A stretch of 64,000 bases of DNA from Pseudomonas sp. R5-89-07 (GTDB taxonomy: Bacteria; Pseudomonadota; Gammaproteobacteria; Pseudomonadales; Pseudomonadaceae), in contig NZ_CP027727.1 in the NCBI RefSeq assembly GCF_003851685.1, positions 310,001 to 374,000 of the forward strand, written 5' to 3'. Positions 39,209 to 47,867 of the stretch are shown here, one piece after another (within the stretch, counting starts at the first letter, position 1; the number at the start of each line of letters is the position of its first letter). Both the position numbers and the translations under genes were made by a program. Below the pieces are notes generated by a model. That model was given only the letters and a program-made list of their open reading frames with translations. It did no database searches and was not told the DNA's origin.

Positions 39209-40207
39209 CTATCGGAGTGCGATGGTGACCTTGCCTTTTGCTCTGCCCTGTTCGACGTACCGCAACGCCTCTGCAGTCGATGCAAAAGGGAAGGAACGGT
39301 CAACAACCGGTTTGATGACGCCAGCCTCAATCAGCGAGGTGATTTTCTGCAGCTGCATCCCGTCGGCATGCATGAACAAAAACGTATAGCTCACCCCCTG
39401 TTTGCGGGCTTTTCTGCGAATACCGCTGCTCAGCAGGCGCATGACCTGCCCCAGCACCCAAGGCAAGCCCTGCGCTTGGGCAAACTGCGCGGTCGGTGGC
39501 CCCGACAGAGAAATAAGCTGCCCGCCCGGCTTTAGTACCTTGACCGACTTCTCCAGTACATCAGTGCCGAGGCTGTTCAACACCACGTCGAAATCGCGCA
39601 ACTCGTCGGCAAAATCCTGCTGCTTGTAATCGATGACCACATCCGCCCCGAGTGTTTTCACCCAATCCACGTTCGCCGTGCTGGTGGTGGTAGCAACGAA
39701 CGCACCGAGGTGTTTGGCGAGTTGGATGGCAAGCGTGCCGACACCGCCGGATCCGGCATGAATCAGCACCTTCTGGCCTTTTTTCAGCCGGGCGGTTTCA
39801 ACCAGCGCCTGCCAGGCCGTCAAGGCAGCCAAGGGGATGGACGCCGCTTCGGTCATGTCCAGGTTCGAGGGTTTGTGCGCCAGCGCGTTTTCGTCCACGG
39901 CGATCAGTTCAGCAAAGGCTCCGATCCGTGCCTCGGGAGGACGCGCGTAGACTTCGTCTCCCGGCTTGAATCGCGTCACCGCCGCACCCGTGCGAACGAC
40001 CACTCCGGCCAGGTCATTGCCCAATATCAACGGAAAGGTATAGGGCAGAATCAGTTTGAACTCGCCGGTTCTGATCTTTGAATCCAACGGGTTCACGCTC
40101 GTTGCGTGCACCTGGACCAGAACGTCATGCACACCGACCGCAGGGTCAGGCACTTCGCCAATCCTTCCGTTCTGTTTGCCGTAGCGGTCGATAAAAAATG
40201 CCTTCAT
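39209..40207 (-). CDS. MDR-superfamily NADPH:quinone/enone oxidoreductase
   Basis: The 332-residue protein has no structural-zinc cysteines and matches the quinone-oxidoreductase branch. Typical parts are DVLVQVHATSVNPLDSKIRT, GNDLAGVVV, and the NADPH-binding HAGSGGVGTLAIQLAKHLGA. It is the third gene of a minus-strand set with an SDR and an old yellow enzyme. It likely reduces reactive quinones or enones in the cytoplasm. Confidence 0.85.
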   Translation of the reverse strand: MKAFFIDRYGKQNGRIGEVPDPAVGVHDVLVQVHATSVNPLDSKIRTGEFKLILPYTFPLILGNDLAGVVVRTGAAVTRFKPGDEVYARPPEARIGAFAELIAVDENALAHKPSNLDMTEAASIPLAALTAWQALVETARLKKGQKVLIHAGSGGVGTLAIQLAKHLGAFVATTTSTANVDWVKTLGADVVIDYKQQDFADELRDFDVVLNSLGTDVLEKSVKVLKPGGQLISLSGPPTAQFAQAQGLPWVLGQVMRLLSSGIRRKARKQGVSYTFLFMHADGMQLQKITSLIEAGVIKPVVDRSFPFASTAEALRYVEQGRAKGKVTIALR

Positions 40208-40241
40208 GTTGCGACTGCTCTTGTCGGTGGAATAAGAGACG

Positions 40242-40281
40242 CGGCCCCGGCAGCCTTGAGGTGTTCAGGCTGCCGGGGCCG
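40242..40281 (-). promoter_or_regulatory. Perfect 15-bp intra-operon hairpin
   Basis: CGGCCCCGGCAGCCT and its exact inverse AGGCTGCCGGGGCCG flank a ten-base loop between the SDR and MDR genes. No U-run follows on the minus strand, so it is not a standard terminator. It may protect the upstream mRNA or set the ratio of SDR to MDR product. Confidence 0.6.
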
Positions 40282-40288
40282 AGCTGGA

Positions 40289-41077
40289 TCAGGCTTGAGT
40301 CAGATAGCGTGGCGCCACGGTAGACTGCTTGATCTGCGCCAAAAGCCCCCCACGCGCGGCTTGCAGTGCATCCCAGCGCTCGCCTTCCTGCAGCGCAGGA
40401 ATGGTCACCCGTTCGCGACGGTCGAAACCCAACAGGGCGGCATCCACCAGATCACCCACTTCCATGATTTCGCTCAAGGTGTTGATGTCGATACCGGCGC
40501 GATCCCAAATCTCTGTGCGGGTGGCAGCAGGCAGCACGGCTTGTACATAAACACCCTGAGGCGAAAGCTCCAGGTCCAGGCCCTGGGAGAGGAACAGCAC
40601 GAATGCCTTGGTCGCCCCATACACCGACATGCCGAACTCAGGCGCCAGCCCCACCACCGAACCGATGTTGATGATCGCGCCTTCACCTGCCTTGGCCAGG
40701 CGGGGTGCGATAGCGCTCGCAAGCCGCACCAGCGCGGTGGTGTTGAGGGCCACCAGATGCGCAACGCTTTCAGTGCTTTGCTCGATAAAGCTTCCAGACT
40801 GTGCGGCGCCGGCATTGTTGACCAGAATGCCGATGTGCGCGTCATCGCGCAGGCGGGCTTCAACGGTGTGCAGATCGCTGAGCTGCGTCAGGTCGGCCTG
40901 AAGCACTTCAACGGCGACGTTATGGGTGTCACGCAACGCCGTGGCAAGCGTTTCCAGGCGCGTGTGGTCGCGGGCGACCAACACCAGGTCATGCCCGCGT
41001 TGGGCGAAACGCTCGGCGTAAACCGCGCCGATGCCAGTGGAAGCGCCAGTGATGAGAACGGTAGGGCGAGTAGTCAT
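40289..41077 (-). CDS. Short-chain dehydrogenase/reductase
   Basis: The 262-residue SDR has the cofactor motif VLITGASTGIGAVYAERFAQ, the NNAG motif in ILVNNAGAAQSG, and the catalytic Ser and Tyr-x3-Lys in GSVVGLAPEFGMSVYGATKA. It lies between the MDR and old-yellow-enzyme genes in the same direction. The substrate is unknown; a role in carbonyl detoxification fits its neighbours. Confidence 0.87.
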   Translation of the reverse strand: MTTRPTVLITGASTGIGAVYAERFAQRGHDLVLVARDHTRLETLATALRDTHNVAVEVLQADLTQLSDLHTVEARLRDDAHIGILVNNAGAAQSGSFIEQSTESVAHLVALNTTALVRLASAIAPRLAKAGEGAIINIGSVVGLAPEFGMSVYGATKAFVLFLSQGLDLELSPQGVYVQAVLPAATRTEIWDRAGIDINTLSEIMEVGDLVDAALLGFDRRERVTIPALQEGERWDALQAARGGLLAQIKQSTVAPRYLTQA

Positions 41078-41148
41078 GATGTCAGCTCTTTATCAGGAAC
41101 AACGATTGGGATTGATGCACGAGTAAAACCAGGCTCGATCAGCCGTTA

Positions 41149-42249
41149 CTAGTTCGCAGCAGCGCTCGATTCGGCAAGGGTCGGGTAATCGATATAGCCC
41201 GCTGCGCCGCCGCCGTAGAGCGTGGCCGGGTTGAAGGCGGACAATGGCGCGCCCGTCTTGAGGCGCTCCACCAGATCAGGGTTGCCGATAAATGGGCGGC
41301 CAAAGGCAACCAGGTCGGCCTTGTCATGGGCCAGGCGTGCCTCGGCCAGGTCCAGGTCATAGCCGTTGTTGGCGATGTAGGTGTTCTTGAAGCGCTGGCG
41401 CAAGGCCTCGAAATCAAACGGCGCCACGTCGCGTGGGCCACCGGTCGCGCCTTCGACGACATGCAGATAAGCGATGTCCATGGCGTTGAGCTGATCGACG
41501 ATGTAATCGAACTGAGCCTGTGGGTCGCTGCTCGACACACCATTGGCTGGCGAGACAGGCGACAGGCGAATGCCGGTGCGATCAGCCCCCACCTCGGCGG
41601 CCACAGCAGCCGTCACTTCCAGCAACAGGCGCGCACGGTTTGCGATCGAACCGCCGTAGGCATCAGTGCGCTGGTTGGCGCCGTCCTTGATGAACTGATC
41701 GAGCAAATAGCCGTTTGCACCGTGGATTTCCACGCCATCGAAGCCTGCCGCAATCGCGTTCACCGCCGCCTGGCGGAAATCGTTAACGATGCCCGGCAGT
41801 TCGTCAGCCTCCAGTGCGCGCGGCTCGGAGACGTCCTCGAAGCGATTGTTGACGAACACCTTGGTCGCGGCACGAAGCGCCGAAGGGCCGACCGGCGCCG
41901 CGCCTTGGGGTTGCAGATCCACGTGGGACACGCGGCCTACATGCCACAGCTGCAGGAACATTTTCCCACCCTTGGCGTGCACCGCATCCGTCACCTTGCG
42001 CCATCCGTCTATCTGCGCCTGGGTGTAAATGCCCGGCGTGTCTTGATAGCCCTGGCCCTGCTGCGAGATCTGCGAGGCTTCGGAAATCAGCAAGCCCGCG
42101 CTGGCTCGCTGGCTGTAATAGGCCGCAGCAAACTCACTCGGCACAAAACCCTCGCCTGCGCGATTGCGCGTCAGCGGCGCCAGAACCACACGGTTCGACA
42201 GCGCCAGGGCGCCAAGTGTGTAAGGGGTAAACAGATTCAGATCGCTCAT
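41149..42249 (-). CDS. Old yellow enzyme-type alkene reductase (NemA family)
   Basis: From ATG 42249 the product is 366 residues (MSDLNLFTPYTLGALALSNR). It is an FMN TIM barrel with the OYE marks VVLAPLTRNRAGEGFVPSEF, LQLWHVGRVSH and HGANGYLLDQFIKDGANQRT. It reduces activated C=C bonds such as N-ethylmaleimide or quinones with NAD(P)H. It is the first gene of the three-gene operon and is divergent from a TetR gene, which probably represses it. Confidence 0.9.
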   Translation of the reverse strand: MSDLNLFTPYTLGALALSNRVVLAPLTRNRAGEGFVPSEFAAAYYSQRASAGLLISEASQISQQGQGYQDTPGIYTQAQIDGWRKVTDAVHAKGGKMFLQLWHVGRVSHVDLQPQGAAPVGPSALRAATKVFVNNRFEDVSEPRALEADELPGIVNDFRQAAVNAIAAGFDGVEIHGANGYLLDQFIKDGANQRTDAYGGSIANRARLLLEVTAAVAAEVGADRTGIRLSPVSPANGVSSSDPQAQFDYIVDQLNAMDIAYLHVVEGATGGPRDVAPFDFEALRQRFKNTYIANNGYDLDLAEARLAHDKADLVAFGRPFIGNPDLVERLKTGAPLSAFNPATLYGGGAAGYIDYPTLAESSAAAN

Positions 42250-42340
42250 GGGTGCTTGTTCCGTGCCCGTGGGTAAAGGGTCATATCGCCTGCCATTAGG
42301 ATGATGATCGAAATCTAAACTGTCAACGGTTTTGATTATG

Positions 42341-42360
42341 AATGACATCTATGTATCATT
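42341..42360. promoter_or_regulatory. Candidate TetR-family operator
   Basis: AATGACATCTATGTATCATT is a 20-bp imperfect palindrome in which seven of ten position pairs are complementary. It lies in the 144-bp divergent region between the old-yellow-enzyme gene and the tetR gene, so one bound dimer could control both. Confidence 0.5.
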
Positions 42361-42393
42361 AGGCGATGAATTCAGCGGTAGAGAGGCTCGAAC

Positions 42394-42969
42394 ATGCGCG
42401 TATCCAAGGCCCAGGCCCAGGCAAACCGGGAACACATCGTCGAAACAGCCTCAGTGGTGTTTCGCGAGCGTGGTTTTGACGGCGTCGGCGTGGCCGACCT
42501 GATGGCCGCCGCCGGCTTCACCCATGGCGGCTTCTACAAACATTTTGGCTCCAAGGCCGACCTGATGGCCGAAGCCTCAGCCAACAGCCTTGCGCAGTCA
42601 CTGGCCGGCGCCGAACGGTTGAGCGTGCAGGACTTCATCGACGTCTACGTATCCAGAGACCACCGCGACGGCCGCGCCACGGGCTGCACCATGGCAGCGT
42701 TATGTGGCGACGCGGCGCGTCAATCGGATGATTTGAAAGCGGCCTTCGCTGAAGGCATCGAGCGCCTGCTGCAAACCCTCGGCGAAAAATACCCGACCGG
42801 CCCGGATGCTGCGCCGGATGAAGCGAGGGCGAAAATGATCGACCTGCTGGCGCGGGGGGTTGGTGCCATTATGTTGTCCCGTGCGTGTCCTGATGATTCG
42901 GCGTTGGCGGATGAGATATTGGCGGTGTGTCATGGGGGGATGACGGAGTCGTTGTTGGGTGAGGCGTAG
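42394..42969 (+). CDS. TetR/AcrR-family repressor
   Basis: The 191-residue protein has an N-terminal helix-turn-helix (REHIVETASVVFRERGFDGV, then MAAAGFTHGGFYKHFGSKAD). The ligand domain has a cysteine (GRATGCTMAALCGD) of the kind seen in reactive-electrophile sensors such as NemR, though its role here is only a guess. It is divergent from the OYE-SDR-MDR operon and is its likely regulator. Confidence 0.9.
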   Translation: MRVSKAQAQANREHIVETASVVFRERGFDGVGVADLMAAAGFTHGGFYKHFGSKADLMAEASANSLAQSLAGAERLSVQDFIDVYVSRDHRDGRATGCTMAALCGDAARQSDDLKAAFAEGIERLLQTLGEKYPTGPDAAPDEARAKMIDLLARGVGAIMLSRACPDDSALADEILAVCHGGMTESLLGEA

Positions 42970-43164
42970 AGGAAGAGTCGCGGGGTTATTACTTGTCATG
43001 TCACTCATGTTTGAAACAAGGCCCAGGACCATTCATTTCCAACATACGGGTGTTTACTCGGAAAAGAGCCGAAACACAGTCGATTCGTAATCGGAGGGAG
43101 TGAAGTGTTGGCTGATCACACTTGGCAGAGGCCCGATGGTCGTATCGGGCACCGGCCATGCTGC

Positions 43165-43455
43165 TTATAGCGGGTGTGGCCCGCCTGGCTGCAACGTCAG
43201 AAGCAGGTCATCAATGATGGCCTTGCCCATTTCGCCCAGGTAGTGCGAGGCGAACGCAAACTTCTCTGCTCTAGGATCCATGGCGGCTTCGAGCGAGAGC
43301 ATTTTTGCGTAGTAGAGGACATGCGAGGCGTGCTCAAGGGCTTCCAGAATGGGGACCCCTGCGTTGACGCGGAAGAGCTTCAGATGGCTTTTGTTCTCTC
43401 CGCAGTCTGCGAAGGTAACGGAACCGATGGTTTCGACTGAGGTAGGTTTGCTCAT
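43165..43455 (-). CDS. DUF3077-family protein
   Basis: The 96-residue product contains the pattern VNAGVPILEALEHASHVLYY, then FASHYLGEMGKAIIDDLL, typical of the Pseudomonas DUF3077 family. There is no signal peptide or membrane segment. The function of the family is unknown; it often occurs in several copies per genome. Its start codon overlaps the stop of a 21-residue leader peptide, and its ribosome-binding site lies in a hairpin, so translation is probably regulated. Confidence 0.75.
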   Translation of the reverse strand: MSKPTSVETIGSVTFADCGENKSHLKLFRVNAGVPILEALEHASHVLYYAKMLSLEAAMDPRAEKFAFASHYLGEMGKAIIDDLLLTLQPGGPHPL

Positions 43456-43517
43456 TGATGCCTCCCGAGAAAAGTGGGGGAGGTACTGGTACAGACGGCC
43501 CTACGGTAATCATGCAT
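43452..43517 (-). CDS. Leader peptide coupled to the DUF3077 gene
   Basis: ATG 43517 is preceded by AGAGAGG with seven-base spacing and encodes 21 residues, MHDYRRAVCTSTSPTFLGRH followed by Gln. Its TGA overlaps the ATG of the DUF3077 gene (ATGA at 43452-43455). Ribosomes translating it must pass the hairpin that hides the downstream ribosome-binding site. It is too short to be judged by composition; start signal and coupling geometry are the evidence. Confidence 0.5.
   Translation of the reverse strand: MHDYRRAVCTSTSPTFLGRHQ
43461..43483 (-). promoter_or_regulatory. Shine-Dalgarno-sequestering hairpin
   Basis: On the mRNA, CCTCCC pairs with GGGAGG across an 11-base loop. GGGAGG is the ribosome-binding site of the DUF3077 gene, five bases before its ATG. 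The hairpin lies inside the leader-peptide frame. Confidence 0.55.
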
Positions 43518-43876
43518 GGTGTGAACCTCTCTGATGACCAATTGAGACGACCACACATCGTTTCCAGGCGATGGGTGGCAGCCGTGCGCAGGCTGGAAAC
43601 CGAGACAGAGACAACTCGGCAGACACGAATGTCTCCCACACACGGCCGCCAAAAAGCACAAACGGCAGGCATAAAAAAAGCGTCTGCTGATTGTTTGACG
43701 ACGCGGCGTGCGTCTCGGTAACGGGTTTCCAGGCCCGGTCGCTGATGAGCAGCGACGTGAAGGAGGTTAACGCGATGATCTATGGGTCGCAACCCGCAAA
43801 GAAGGTAAGATCCTTCCGTAGAGTAATGGTGAAATAACATTCCTTTTTCAGCTGGCACGGAAAACAAGGGGTGTTG
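43518..43876. other. Structured non-coding leader region upstream of the DUF3077 gene
   Basis: About 360 bp hold no credible gene but several inverted repeats, including GTTTCCAG (43560-43567) with CTGGAAAC (43593-43600), and further TTTCCAG copies near 43726. A 269-codon minus frame crosses the region but is cysteine- and arginine-rich nonsense. From memory, a similar block precedes other small Pseudomonas genes, which suggests a conserved 5' UTR. Confidence 0.4.
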
Positions 43877-44020
43877 ATGCGACCCAACCTCAGCTTTACC
43901 GATGTGGTGCGCGAAATCCTGCGGACGCATCCAGCCGGGCTCACCCCCCAAGCGATTAGGTAGATCATTAAGGCGCAATACTCGGCTATTACCGTACCGA
44001 GTCGCCCATACGGAACTTAA
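43877..44020 (+). pseudogene. Remnant of a small winged-helix (HARE-HTH-like) gene
   Basis: ATG 43877 opens MRPNLSFTDVVREILRTHPA, then GLTPQAIR, followed by an in-frame TAG at 43961 and a further 18 codons (IIKAQYSAITVPSRPYGT) to TAA. The pattern resembles the start of HARE-HTH winged-helix domains found in restriction-linked proteins. The gene is broken and truncated. The family call is tentative. Confidence 0.35.
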
Positions 44021-44054
44021 AGAGCGGGAATTCCAAGGGGTATTAGCAGCTATC

Positions 44055-44315
44055 TCAGCTACATTGTTGCTCATAAAGAGCAATGAGATGGCTGCGACTT
44101 GTGCCATCGACTGGCCAAGGGGCATGAATCTCGAGCAGGTCAAATTCAGTTTGTTCAGACTTGGCTAGCTCAACGATTTCTTCGTCTGAAAGCTCTGCGT
44201 ATTCGGGCCATTGGTCGATGAGCTCCCGCGCATTTGCTACAGTACTTTCCTCAGTCTCGCCAATGAAGAGTTCTTCGATTTGAGCCGTCCCGTAGGTAAT
44301 CATGTAGAAACTCAT
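44055..44315 (-). CDS. Small acidic hypothetical protein
   Basis: The 86-residue product (MSFYMITYGTAQIEELFIGE and on) is rich in Glu and Asp and lacks a signal peptide. Its start follows GGAGAACC at good spacing. It covers the only open frame in this stretch with a normal composition. No family is recognised. Location at the left edge of the accessory region suggests recent gain. Confidence 0.5.
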   Translation of the reverse strand: MSFYMITYGTAQIEELFIGETEESTVANARELIDQWPEYAELSDEEIVELAKSEQTEFDLLEIHAPWPVDGTSRSHLIALYEQQCS

Positions 44316-44965
44316 TGGTTCTCCAACTGTAGCTGTCCGATGGGTAGAAAGTAGTCATTTCCTTGTTCCGAGACTCCGAATCAAGGCGAGGGTTACCTTT
44401 TATCAAAAATTTCAGGCGGTTAGAAGTGTTGGCCTAAAATGCGAGACATCTGGAAAAACAACAAGGCCTACCTTTCGGTGAGCCTTTACGTTACTGCGTA
44501 TGGTGCGGCACCAGACGAACGGTAGATTGCAGCGAGGCTATGTTTTCTGCGGATCTGGAATTCGGTGGAAAATTTGGCGTACCCCAACTAGTAACTATAA
44601 ATAATCAGCTATTTATGGCGTTCGGTGGAATCGAATCCGGGATCTACGAGGTGTCGGCGCGTTGTCGATCTGCACGTAGTTCACCCCAGAGCAGCGCTCC
44701 GCATGGTAAACCTCATGAGCTCGAACGCTGCCGACGACTTGCCGGCTTAGGTAATTGGCAGGGTTCGGCTGCGGTTGAACTCGCAGCCCGAGGAGACTGC
44801 GTGGTGTGAAGGGGATATGATGCATCGATGGAAGGCAGTGGATATGTGGTGAAACTGGCATTGGAAACCAAAGACTCATAGACTCGCGGCCGCCCGCTTG
44901 AGCAGTCGGGCTCAGCGTTAATTTGAATCAGGCAGATTTTAAAAAGATGAAGGGAATCCTCCTAC
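44316..44965. other. Gene-free stretch at the island's left side
   Basis: This 650-bp stretch shows no gene I can support. TTCGGTGGAA occurs twice, near 44562 and 44624. Around 44630-44660 the bases GGAATCGAATCCGGGATCTAC resemble, at 17 of 20 positions, part of the tRNA-Thr 3' half at 54561-54581. This is a weak candidate for an old attachment-site copy. Confidence 0.3.
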
Positions 44966-46024
44966 ATGCAAGCTGAAATTTTGTGGTCTGCTATTTTGGT
45001 GCCGCCCCTACTTGTTGTCGCCATTATCATGCTGACGATCGTCATAAAGGCAGATAAAGCCCCATCGCTTCTAGCGATGGTTACATTGAACTCGAAAAAG
45101 AGCCTTGCCCATCAGCCGTTGCTCTGGTTTAGTCTTTGCTTACCCTTGACCTATTTTTTTTCCTTTGGCGCTATCGTTTGGGGGCAGTCCAGTTTGGATC
45201 TTAGTGATAAGGGCTTTGAAAATTTTATAAAAATAAGTACCTTGCCATTGCTTCTACTATCTCTGGCGCTACCGTTTTCTCTGTTGATATGGCGGTTTCA
45301 CGCAACTTTACAGACGGCGGAACAAATCGAGCTTGCCTCATATAAAAACAATATTGATACTTACTACGCGCACAAGAAGGCGCTGATTGATCATTTCGGC
45401 GGGATTCCTGCGCGTACGTATGAAGGTGGCATTAAAGCGGTGTTTGCATTGCATCCTAGGCTACATTTGAAGTTTTTCAAAAATACACCTCCGAATGAAG
45501 GCATTCCGGATATCAATACTGCGTGTTTTGAAGAAGCAATCAATTTTCTTAGGACTGCTCGGCATGCCATATATGTAACGCTGACCACTGCGGATGATGT
45601 CGAGCGCGTTCAGAATTACATAGTTGCCTGCGATGAAGTCTATCAATTAGGCAGTCTTTTGGTGCTTGAGCCCATTTTTGGGCCGCTATATGAGAAGAGT
45701 TTAAAGCGAAAGTATCCGGACTGTATAAAAACATCCGAAGATGGACGTAAGGCATTTACGCCGTTGGGTGATAATAGCGATGAGTTGATAGGCGCTTACC
45801 GCTATTGCCGATCATTCATGAGACTTTTGTGTGAGTTCGCAGGCTATGACATTAAGTTTTTCGAACGCGATGGACGGTACGACTTTGTCGACAAAGGTCG
45901 GCACTACCTCCCTAAATCGAAAGAACGTAGAGTTGAAGCCATCCTATCCGTACTGGAGCCATACATTTATAACAGCGATGCCTTTGTTGAGACCCCATCA
46001 GTGGAACAACCGACTAAAGCCTGA
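44966..46024 (+). CDS. Unrecognised membrane-anchored protein
   Basis: The 352-residue product has three hydrophobic segments in its first 120 residues (about 9-29, 52-74, 92-112). A cytoplasmic domain of about 230 residues follows with many charged and aromatic residues. No known motif or catalytic signature is visible. Base composition is lower in GC than the core genes, and it sits beside an Mrr-like endonuclease and IS fragments, so an accessory or defence role is possible but not shown. Confidence 0.6.
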   Translation: MQAEILWSAILVPPLLVVAIIMLTIVIKADKAPSLLAMVTLNSKKSLAHQPLLWFSLCLPLTYFFSFGAIVWGQSSLDLSDKGFENFIKISTLPLLLLSLALPFSLLIWRFHATLQTAEQIELASYKNNIDTYYAHKKALIDHFGGIPARTYEGGIKAVFALHPRLHLKFFKNTPPNEGIPDINTACFEEAINFLRTARHAIYVTLTTADDVERVQNYIVACDEVYQLGSLLVLEPIFGPLYEKSLKRKYPDCIKTSEDGRKAFTPLGDNSDELIGAYRYCRSFMRLLCEFAGYDIKFFERDGRYDFVDKGRHYLPKSKERRVEAILSVLEPYIYNSDAFVETPSVEQPTKA

Positions 46025-46427
46025 TGCCATGTCCAGGATATTAGGCCTGGCCATGTAGTAGTCAGTTGGTGGTCAACTAATCCCGCTCACGACGTTAGGT
46101 TTTTTCTGGCCTGAACTGGCACCAACACACCGTTGAATTGATGGGGTCGAATCCAGTTGTACCGATGTGGCAGATAATAGCTGATGTTTCGGTACTCTTC
46201 TTGGGCTGTCTCATCGGACAAGTTGAACAGCAGCTAAAGAACTGGTAACCGTGTCGTCAGTTCCTTTGGGTAACGTGACCGACCGACTTTGCCCCGGCTG
46301 AGTCAGGGAACCCGGCGGTCGATTCAGGCAGAGATGGCAGCAAGCCCACATGCTTGTTAAGCAGAGCCAATAGATCCCTCAAACTATCTAGTTTCGCTTC
46401 ACGTTCTTGGTCGGCAAATTAGCAATG
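46025..46427. other. Gap holding an IS3-family fragment
   Basis: About 400 bp between the membrane-protein gene and the Mrr-like gene carry the transposase 3' remnant listed separately. The rest shows no gene. Confidence 0.4.
46073..46240 (-). pseudogene. 3' remnant of an IS3-family transposase OrfB
   Basis: The minus strand reads LFNLSDETAQEEYRNISYYL, then YNWIRPHQFNG, the C-terminal signature of IS3-group integrase-type transposases. A one-base frameshift in the A-run near 46106 restores the usual end NVVSGIS followed by TGA at 46073. Only the last 55 or so codons remain. Confidence 0.6.
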
Positions 46428-47411
46428 TCATTGTTGCAGACCTTTATAAGCTTTTCCTATTCGTAGCAGGAGGGCTTGGACATCGTTACCAAATAAAACT
46501 GTGATGCCGTCTTGGTTTTCGGCGAGGTGTCGGTTCTGCTCCGCATGAGCTTTGGTCACGATCAAGATCTTGTCGATTAAACGAACTTTCGGATCGTCAC
46601 TCCAGTAAGCATCGGCCTTGTTGAGTTGTTTAAGCGGTGCTTCTGAGACTTTGCCGATGTAGTGCTTTACTTGAATAGCGATGAGGTAACTGTAATCGGT
46701 CAGTCCTGGGATCGTGATGGAGATATCGGTACCGTGATGCACTTCTTCAGGGCCACCGCGACGTGTCACTTTGCAAGGGGTAGGGTACAGGCGCTTGAGT
46801 CCTTCAACCAAGGCAAACTCCCATTCCGCGTTGGAGAAGCCGTTGGCAATCTTTTCGTATAGCGAGGTGGTGAATTTTTGCTCATCAAAGGCGGCTGCAA
46901 AGCTATCTTGGACCGTATCGGCAAAGCGATCGGTAAAGCTTTGGCTGCTGCGCATGGCGTTGTCATCTAAAGCAATTAGCACTTCAATTTCTTTGGCGCA
47001 GGCGTCTAGGCTCCAGAACCTTGATCTAGAACCCAGTGCAGCACGGATCTTGCCAGGCACATTGGCATTCTTGCGGGTGAACTGTTTGAGTTGTTTGACC
47101 GGGAAGCTGTGGCCATAGTCCTTGAACACCGGATCAGGCGCATAGGAATAGCCAAGGTTGAAGTCTTCCGTTGCTTCCACGAGGGCCACCTCATGGTGGT
47201 TGGGCAGCCTTGGGACCAGAAGGATGTCGCCCTTTTTCACCTTGTTGTAGATTGGCAGGTTGCGTTTAGCGCCACCGCTAAGGTCCGGGTGAGTCAGCTC
47301 CTGATCTGGAGTTTCCCCCCAGCCTTGGTGGAGCCGTCCTTTCTCTAATTTTTGCCGGAAAAACGCAATATTGCGTTTGTCGATGCGGTAACCCCAGTAA
47401 TTCCTTGACAT
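46428..47411 (-). CDS. Mrr-like PD-(D/E)XK restriction endonuclease
   Basis: From ATG 47411 the product is 327 residues. The C-terminal half has the Mrr_cat pattern: a Glu in NAEWEFALVEGLKRLYP, Asp229 in HHGTDISI, and Q-V-K (residues 247-249) in YLIAIQVKHYIGKV. The N-terminal half (YWGYRIDKRNIAFFRQKLEK, KKGDILLVPRLPNHHEVALV) looks like a small beta-rich reader domain, possibly EVE- or PUA-like. A reader joined to Mrr_cat suggests cleavage of modified phage DNA. No methylase gene is adjacent, which fits a type IV-like enzyme. Confidence 0.65.
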   Translation of the reverse strand: MSRNYWGYRIDKRNIAFFRQKLEKGRLHQGWGETPDQELTHPDLSGGAKRNLPIYNKVKKGDILLVPRLPNHHEVALVEATEDFNLGYSYAPDPVFKDYGHSFPVKQLKQFTRKNANVPGKIRAALGSRSRFWSLDACAKEIEVLIALDDNAMRSSQSFTDRFADTVQDSFAAAFDEQKFTTSLYEKIANGFSNAEWEFALVEGLKRLYPTPCKVTRRGGPEEVHHGTDISITIPGLTDYSYLIAIQVKHYIGKVSEAPLKQLNKADAYWSDDPKVRLIDKILIVTKAHAEQNRHLAENQDGITVLFGNDVQALLLRIGKAYKGLQQ

Positions 47412-47867
47412 CAATTTCTTCCAAGTTAATCAGTAGTTGACCATGATTTTCGGCAACAACACCATAATAATGGCATTTGATTGATCTTAGGTTTCGAATT
47501 GCACAATTATCCCTTCCACATGGCACAAGAGGAATTGAGTTAAGGCCATGATTTTTTCACCCTGAGCAAAAGGGGGCGGTTTTATTTTTCCTTAGATCCA
47601 TCACCCCATGATGATCTGATAGAAAATGAATGCGTTCCCTTTTACTGACGTCTATATTAAAACGTTAATCATGAGGTGAGTAAGCAAAGGTCAGTGTTGA
47701 AGTTCTTTAAGCGCTCAATTAACGTTGGCTGCCCCATCTTTGTGAGCGTTCGAGATCGGAGCTCGATTTTATATTCCTCATGGCGAAAAGGGGACTGATT
47801 TATTTTTTCTCTCTGTCCCGTCCTGAATAAGATTTACACCTTCTGATCTGTTTTTCAGGAGGACGTA
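47412..47867. other. Gap with AT-rich, IS-end-like sequence
   Basis: The region between the Mrr-like gene and the IS3 fragment holds two similar patches, AGGGGGCGGTTTTATTTTTC near 47572 and AAAGGGGACTGATTTATTTT near 47787. They resemble ends of mobile elements. No gene is supported. Confidence 0.35.

Noticed and set aside
43334..44143. A 269-codon minus-strand frame over the DUF3077 leader
   Set aside because: The composition is cysteine-, arginine- and serine-rich with no domain, it overlaps the supported DUF3077 gene in another frame, and it lacks a start signal. I read it as a frame across a structured non-coding region.
44630..44660. A tRNA-like T-arm sequence (GGAATCGAATCCGGGATC)
   Set aside because: The T-stem does not pair and no acceptor or anticodon arm can be drawn, so it is not a tRNA gene. 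It is kept only as a weak attachment-site candidate.
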